Shown here piece by piece: positions 60,013 through 64,000 of a DNA stretch of 64,000 nucleotides. The notes under the pieces are model-generated. The model was given only the letters and a program-made list of their open reading frames with translations. It was not told the DNA's origin and did not search any database. The DNA is from Flavobacterium sp. Root186 (GTDB lineage Bacteria > Bacteroidota > Bacteroidia > Flavobacteriales > Flavobacteriaceae), in contig NZ_LMHW01000010.1 of the NCBI RefSeq assembly GCF_001428525.1, forward strand, positions 186,341 through 250,340, written 5' to 3'. The position numbers were made by a program, and so were the translations under genes. Position 1 is the stretch's first letter. Each line of letters opens with the position of its first letter.

Positions 60013-61365
60013 ATGTTTGATAATTTAAGTGATAAGTTAGATAAAGCGTTCCATATATTAAAAGGACACGGTAAAATTACAGAAGTAAACGTTGCCGATA
60101 CCTTAAAAGAAGTTCGTCGTGCCTTACTTGATGCCGACGTTAACTTTAAAATTGCTAAAGATTTTACAACTAAAGTAAAAGAAAAAGCAATTGGTCAGGA
60201 CGTTTTAACAACGCTTCAGCCAGGACAATTATTGGTGAAGCTGGTAAAAGATGAGCTGACAGAATTAATGGGAGGTGATGTTGCCGGAATTAACCTGTCT
60301 GGAAATCCAAGCGTTATTTTAATGTCTGGACTTCAAGGTTCTGGTAAAACTACTTTCTCAGGAAAATTAGCCAACTTCTTAAAAACTAAGAAAAATAAAA
60401 AACCACTTCTTGTAGCGTGTGATATCTACCGTCCGGCGGCGATCAATCAGCTTCATGTTGTTGGAGATCAAATAGGTGTTGAGGTTTACTCCGAACCAGA
60501 AAATAAAAACCCTGTTGAAATTGCTCAAAACGCAATTAAACACGCAAAAGCAAACGGTTATAATGTAGTTATTGTCGATACTGCAGGTCGTTTGGCAGTA
60601 GACAAAGAAATGATGGATGAAATTGCACGAGTTCACAAAGCAATTCAGCCTCAGGAAACATTGTTTGTTGTCGACTCTATGACGGGACAAGACGCAGTAA
60701 ATACAGCAAAAGCTTTCAACGATATCTTAAATTTTGATGGAGTTATCTTAACGAAATTAGATGGTGATACTCGTGGTGGAGCAGCAATCTCGATTAAATC
60801 GGTTGTAAATAAACCAATCAAATTTGTAGGTACGGGAGAGAAGATGGAAGCAATTGATGTTTTCTATCCAGATCGTATGGCTGAGCGTATTCTTGGTATG
60901 GGAGACGTTGTGTCGCTTGTGGAAAGAGCTCAGGAACAATTTGATGAAGAAGAAGCCAGAAAACTTCAAAAGAAAATCGCGAAAAACGAATTTGGTTTTG
61001 ATGACTTCTTAACGCAGATTCAGCAAGTAAAGAAAATGGGTAATATGAAAGACTTGGTAGGAATGATACCAGGAGCTTCAAAAGCCATGAAAGATGTAGA
61101 AATAGAAGATGATGCTTTTAAACATATTGAAGCAATCATTCACTCGATGACGCCAATCGAAAGAAGCAAACCGGCCATAATCGACGTAAAAAGAAAAGCC
61201 AGAATCGCAAAAGGTTCCGGAACGAAAGTCGAGCAGGTAAATCAGTTAATGAAGCAGTTTGACCAAATGAGCAAGATGATGAAAATGATGCAGGGGCCAG
61301 GCGGAAAAAATCTGATGAAAATGATGGGAGGCATGAAAGGAATGCCAGGAGGAATGCCGAGATAA
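60013..61365 (+). CDS. ffh: Signal recognition particle protein
   Basis: 450 residues. N domain 1-95, then the GTPase (G) domain with GLQGSGKTT at 106-114, 'DTAGRLAVD' and 'TKLDGDTRGGAA'. The Met-rich M domain (about 325-450) holds 'KMMKMMQGPGGKNLMKMMGG', binding the signal peptide and SRP RNA. It directs membrane proteins to FtsY and SecYEG. Own promoter and a hairpin after the stop. Confidence 0.98.
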   Translation: MFDNLSDKLDKAFHILKGHGKITEVNVADTLKEVRRALLDADVNFKIAKDFTTKVKEKAIGQDVLTTLQPGQLLVKLVKDELTELMGGDVAGINLSGNPSVILMSGLQGSGKTTFSGKLANFLKTKKNKKPLLVACDIYRPAAINQLHVVGDQIGVEVYSEPENKNPVEIAQNAIKHAKANGYNVVIVDTAGRLAVDKEMMDEIARVHKAIQPQETLFVVDSMTGQDAVNTAKAFNDILNFDGVILTKLDGDTRGGAAISIKSVVNKPIKFVGTGEKMEAIDVFYPDRMAERILGMGDVVSLVERAQEQFDEEEARKLQKKIAKNEFGFDDFLTQIQQVKKMGNMKDLVGMIPGASKAMKDVEIEDDAFKHIEAIIHSMTPIERSKPAIIDVKRKARIAKGSGTKVEQVNQLMKQFDQMSKMMKMMQGPGGKNLMKMMGGMKGMPGGMPR

Positions 61366-61372
61366 TAAAATT

Positions 61373-61428
61373 AAAAAGTTTCAAGTTTCAGGTTTCAAGT
61401 TATGAGACTGAAATTTGAAACTTTTTTC
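61373..61428 (+). terminator. Terminator hairpin of ffh within repeated TTTCAAGTTTCA text
   Basis: The arm 61373-61391 pairs with 61408-61426 with one mismatch (19 base pairs), followed by T's. The words TTTCAAGTTTCA and GTTTCA-ACG-TGAAAC recur through to 61500, marking an interspersed repeat. Confidence 0.75.
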
Positions 61429-61500
61429 GATAAAATAAATATGAGTTTCGTTTCAACGTGAAACCTGAAACAAAAAAACTTTAAACCAGAAACAAAAACA

Positions 61501-62385
61501 ATGCAGCTACTAGACGGTAAAAAAACATCTAACGACATTAAAAACGAAATTGCAGCCGAAGTTCAATCGATAAAAGCAGCCGGAGGAAAAGTACCTCATT
61601 TAGCTGCTGTTTTAGTTGGAACAAACGGAGCAAGTTTAACTTACGTAGGAAGTAAAGTAAAATCATGTCAGGAAATCGGATTTGATTCAACTTTAGTAAG
61701 TCTTCCGGAAACTATTACCGAAGACGAGCTGCTTGCTAAAATTAAAGAGCTAAACGAAGACGATAACCTTGACGGATATATCGTTCAATTGCCGTTGCCA
61801 AAACATATCGACGAGCAGAAAATTTTATTAGCAATCGATCCAGATAAAGATGTAGACGGATTTCACCCAACAAACTTTGGTAGAATGGCTCTTGAAATGG
61901 AAAGTTTCATTCCGGCAACACCATTCGGAATTATGGAATTGTTAGAGCGTTACAAAGTAGAAACTGCAGGAAAACATACTGTTGTAATTGGAAGAAGCCA
62001 CATCGTAGGACGACCAATGAGTATCTTAATGAGCCGTAAAGGAAACCCTGGAGATTCAACAGTTACGTTGACACACAGCCGTACTAAAAACTTAGAAGAA
62101 TACACTAAAAATGCCGATATCATTATCACAGCTTTAGGAGTTCCAGAATTTTTAAAAGCTGATATGGTAAAAGAGGGAGTAACGATCATCGACGTTGGAA
62201 TTACTCGCGTAGATGATGCATCAAACCCAAAAGGTTATGTTATAAAAGGTGACGTAGATTTTGACGGAGTAAGCAAAAAAGCATCATTCATAACGCCAGT
62301 TCCTGGTGGAGTAGGACCAATGACAATTGCAATGCTGCTTAAAAATACACTTTTAGCACGCAAAATGAGAAGTGCAAAAAAATAA
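61501..62385 (+). CDS. folD: Bifunctional methylenetetrahydrofolate dehydrogenase/cyclohydrolase
   Basis: 294 residues. The catalytic Lys region is '[16 protein letters not shown]', followed by '[12 protein letters not shown]', '[10 protein letters not shown]', the NADP site '[14 protein letters not shown]' and '[18 protein letters not shown]'. FolD oxidises 5,10-methylene-THF to methenyl-THF and hydrolyses it to 10-formyl-THF in the cytoplasm. The usual 'PCTP' is 'PATP' here, a tolerated variation. It has its own terminator. Confidence 0.97.
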   Translation: MQLLDGKKTSNDIKNEIAAEVQSIKAAGGKVPHLAAVLVGTNGASLTYVGSKVKSCQEIGFDSTLVSLPETITEDELLAKIKELNEDDNLDGYIVQLPLPKHIDEQKILLAIDPDKDVDGFHPTNFGRMALEMESFIPATPFGIMELLERYKVETAGKHTVVIGRSHIVGRPMSILMSRKGNPGDSTVTLTHSRTKNLEEYTKNADIIITALGVPEFLKADMVKEGVTIIDVGITRVDDASNPKGYVIKGDVDFDGVSKKASFITPVPGGVGPMTIAMLLKNTLLARKMRSAKK

Positions 62386-62408
62386 ATAAATCATTTCAAA
62401 TAATAATA

Positions 62409-62446
62409 CAAAGCCTGTTCATTTGAACGGGCTTTGTTGTTTTTAA
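62409..62446 (+). terminator. Terminator of folD
   Basis: CAAAGCCTGTTC pairs with GAACGGGCTTTG (one G-T pair) over a 4-base loop, followed by a T-rich run. Confidence 0.85.
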
Positions 62447-62469
62447 TATATAATTAATACTTTAAAGTT

Positions 62470-62498
62470 TTGGTTCTTAAAAATAAAGGATACTTTTG
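62470..62498 (+). promoter_or_regulatory. Promoter of corA
   Basis: TTG at 62470-62472, 18-base spacer and TACTTTTG at 62491-62498 (perfect -7). It implies a leader of about 100 bases before the corA start. Confidence 0.65.
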
Positions 62499-62523
62499 CC
62501 ACACTTAAAAAACACTTCTCCAA

Positions 62524-62556
62524 ATGGACGATTATTATTCGTTAGTATTAAATTAA
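62524..62556 (+). CDS. Possible 10-codon leader peptide of corA
   Basis: Within the predicted corA leader an ATG opens the frame MDDYYSLVLN, ending 3 bases before a strong hairpin. Peptides this short appear by chance, so the call rests on its position between promoter and hairpin only. Confidence 0.2.
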   Translation: MDDYYSLVLN

Positions 62557-62558
62557 AA

Positions 62559-62587
62559 GCAGCTTTTGAAATCTTTCAAAATGCTGC
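62559..62587 (+). promoter_or_regulatory. Strong hairpin in the corA leader
   Basis: GCAGCTTTTGAAA pairs with TTTCAAAA-GCTGC with a single bulged T and a 2-base loop: 13 base pairs. It ends 21 bases before the corA start and lacks a T-run, so it is not an ordinary terminator. It may affect translation or leader folding. Confidence 0.5.
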
Positions 62588-62608
62588 GTTAAAACCCTGT
62601 ATTTTGAA

Positions 62609-63535
62609 ATGAAAGCCTTTTACACAAACAACAACGGATTATTAGAAATGCCAAAATGGACTCCAAACTCCTGGATTAATATTGAAGATCCATCAGAAAC
62701 AGAAAAAAAATATTTATTAGAAGAGCTTCAAATTCCCGAAGCTTTTTACAATGATATTGAAGATATCGACGAAAGACCTCGTATTGAGATCGAAGACGGC
62801 TGGACGTTGATTATCATGCGTGTTCCCATAAAAAGTAATGACATTAAACTCCCTTTTCAAACCATTCCGCTAGGCGTAATTTTTAAAGATGACATTTGTG
62901 TAACCATCACTTTTTATAAAACAGAAATTATACATGATTTTATGCTGTATTCACGACGCAAAAACATTCAGGTTAAAGACAATTTTGACTGGGTTTTAAG
63001 ATTGCTTCTGTCATCAAGCGTTTGGTATCTAAAATACCTAAAACAAGTCAATCAAAAAATAAAACTGGCAGAGGATAATTTAGAGAAATCCATCAAGAAT
63101 GAAGAATTGCAGGCATTACTTCAAATCGAGAAATGTTTGGTTTTCTTTATTACCTCATTAAAAGCAAATGATGTTTTGTTTCAGCGCATTAAAAATCTAA
63201 AAGCCCATAAAGCAAACTATGATTTAGATTTGCTGGAAGATGTCGAAATCGAATTAAGCCAGGCGCAGGATACAGCCAATATTTATAGCAACATCTTAAC
63301 CGGAATGATGGATGCTTATGCTTCTGTAATTTCGAATAATATGAATAATATCATGAAGCAGATGACTTCAATTTCAATTATCTTAATGATACCAACCCTA
63401 ATAGCCAGTTTGTACGGAATGAACGTGCCAAACGGACTGGAAGAAAGTAAATATGGAATCTGGATTCTGCTGTTAGTCTCCGTTATCTTATCGACTTTCG
63501 GAGTCTTTTTATTCAAAAGAAGAAGATGGTTTTAA
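62609..63535 (+). CDS. corA: CorA-family magnesium/divalent cation transporter
   Basis: 308 residues. A large cytoplasmic domain (1-245) rich in acidic residues is followed by two membrane helices (about 250-268 and 282-302) with the selectivity motif GMN at 270-272 in 'SLYGMNVPNG'. The C-terminus ends with the basic 'FKRRRWF' at the gate. It forms a pentameric inner-membrane channel for Mg2+ (Co2+, Ni2+). The leader of about 100 bases carries a tiny frame and hairpin, hinting at post-transcriptional control. Confidence 0.94.
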   Translation: MKAFYTNNNGLLEMPKWTPNSWINIEDPSETEKKYLLEELQIPEAFYNDIEDIDERPRIEIEDGWTLIIMRVPIKSNDIKLPFQTIPLGVIFKDDICVTITFYKTEIIHDFMLYSRRKNIQVKDNFDWVLRLLLSSSVWYLKYLKQVNQKIKLAEDNLEKSIKNEELQALLQIEKCLVFFITSLKANDVLFQRIKNLKAHKANYDLDLLEDVEIELSQAQDTANIYSNILTGMMDAYASVISNNMNNIMKQMTSISIILMIPTLIASLYGMNVPNGLEESKYGIWILLLVSVILSTFGVFLFKRRRWF

Positions 63536-63558
63536 TTTGAAATTTCACAATAATATAT

Positions 63559-63587
63559 AGCCTGTTCATTACGAATAGGCTTTTTCG
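63559..63587 (+). terminator. Terminator of corA
   Basis: AGCCTGTTC (63559-63567) pairs with GAATAGGCT (63573-63581, one G-T pair), then TTTT. The stem words resemble the folD terminator. Confidence 0.8.
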
Positions 63588-63605
63588 TTTTTATACATTG
63601 GGCGG

Positions 63606-63669
63606 GACCGTCTCGTTGCAAAAGGGCAATATGCTTTATGGTTATGCACCCTTTTGCAACGAGACGGTC
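63606..63669. repeat. Perfect 21-base inverted repeat
   Basis: GACCGTCTCGTTGCAAAAGG (first 20 of 21 bases) at 63606-63626 is the exact reverse complement of 63649-63669, loop 22 bases. GC content is well above that of the surroundings. It is followed by GCTATCCGC text known to me from many flavobacterial spacers. Confidence 0.9.
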
Positions 63670-63680
63670 GGGCTATCCGC

Positions 63681-63766
63681 GCTACTTCGGTAGCCAGCTC
63701 CTATCCCTCACGCACTCTAAGGTAGCGACAACTCCCGTTCCTGCAAGGTTTCCAAAACCTTGTAGG
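63681..63766. repeat. UUCG-type hairpin and 12-base-pair stem in the same repeat block
   Basis: GCTAC-TTCG-GTAGC at 63681-63694 is a 5-base-pair stem with a TTCG loop. Further on, CCTGCAAGGTTT (63740-63751) pairs with AAACCTTGTAGG (63755-63766), one G-T pair, 3-base loop. Both look like parts of an interspersed element. Confidence 0.8.
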
Positions 63767-63786
63767 TATAATTTCAGGATCAATTA

Positions 63787-63934
63787 AATGTGTAGTCCCT
63801 ATGGGGCAAAATTCGTGACATATGTTTTTATCTACCGATATTTAATCTCTCCGAGATACTCCGTTAGGAGTTATATATCGGTAGCATAATAGTTGATATC
63901 CCCGTGATAAAATATCCCGTAGGGATTACACATT
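63787..63934. repeat. Nested palindromic element
   Basis: Outer arms AATGTGTAGTCCCTATGGGG (63787-63806) and CCCGTAGGGATTACACATT (63916-63934) are near-complementary. Inside, CTACCGATAT (63832-63841) pairs exactly with ATATCGGTAG (63875-63884), and ACTCC-GTT-AGGAGT forms the tip. No gene lies within. This is a 148-base multi-stem interspersed repeat. Confidence 0.85.
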
Positions 63935-64000
63935 TCATACCTACGCAACGTAATTCATTTTTACACTTACAAATAATTAAAATAAAAATGCATTTTTTTA

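Noticed and set aside
62559..62587. corA leader hairpin as an intrinsic terminator
   Set aside because: No T-run follows, and it lies only 21 bases before the start codon.
63600..64000. CRISPR array in the repeat-rich end
   Set aside because: The repeats are inverted and of different families, with no regular direct repeat and spacer pattern and no cas genes.

Overview
The window is a 64 kb chromosomal stretch from a member of the Bacteroidota, most probably a Flavobacterium (inference). The DNA is AT-rich and promoters follow the Bacteroidota -7 pattern TAnnTTTG. Other lineage marks are a SusC/SusD pair, a PorV/PorQ-family protein, a protein with a type IX secretion (T9SS) C-terminal sorting domain, a DUF4105/Lnb protein, many short lipoproteins and several palindromic intergenic repeats. 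No rRNA, CRISPR array, prophage, transposase or plasmid gene was seen.

Layout. 1-7464 is the end of a surface-polysaccharide cluster: an acetyltransferase tail, four overlapping GT4 glycosyltransferases, an O-antigen ligase/polymerase-type membrane protein and a polyprenyl glycosylphosphotransferase. 7469-17128 holds envelope and housekeeping genes: an Lnb-like protein, a PorV/PorQ protein, pssA, a GH25 lysozyme, lptB, an AhpD-like protein, tatC, kdsD and a divergent recQ. 17247-29088 is mixed metabolism: an FAD dehydrogenase, a quinone-oxidoreductase-like protein, aminopeptidase P, msrB-msrA, idi-queD-bcp-manA and two tRNA-Thr genes. 29150-44431 carries lipoproteins, a patatin with an unrecognised neighbour, htpG, an OmpA-type lipoprotein, an ABC ATPase, fabH, cutC, a TonB-dependent receptor and argS. 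44912-49382 is a SusC/SusD pair with no adjacent enzyme. 49460-53179 looks like an iron-regulated heme-uptake locus: a DUF6607-like gene diverging from an HmuR-like receptor and HmuY across a Fur-box-like palindrome. 53404-54927 encodes a T9SS cargo protein with a recent internal duplication. 55143-59719 is an operon of two SGNH proteins and an MBOAT acyltransferase, probably for polysaccharide O-acetylation. ffh, folD and corA follow, and the window ends in a cluster of palindromic repeats.

How the parts fit. Many genes serve the envelope: polysaccharide assembly, Kdo and LPS transport (kdsD, lptB), phospholipid (pssA), lipoprotein maturation (Lnb-like), O-acetylation (SGNH/MBOAT) and outer-membrane uptake (SusCD, HmuR/HmuY). 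The best leads for follow-up are the divergent heme promoter with its DUF6607 partner, a possible small RNA ending at an orphan terminator upstream of susC, a corA leader with a tiny reading frame and hairpin, the SGNH/LysM/MBOAT operon, and the families of perfect inverted repeats. I found no obvious new defence system. All family names rest on reading the sequence by eye, without database searches.
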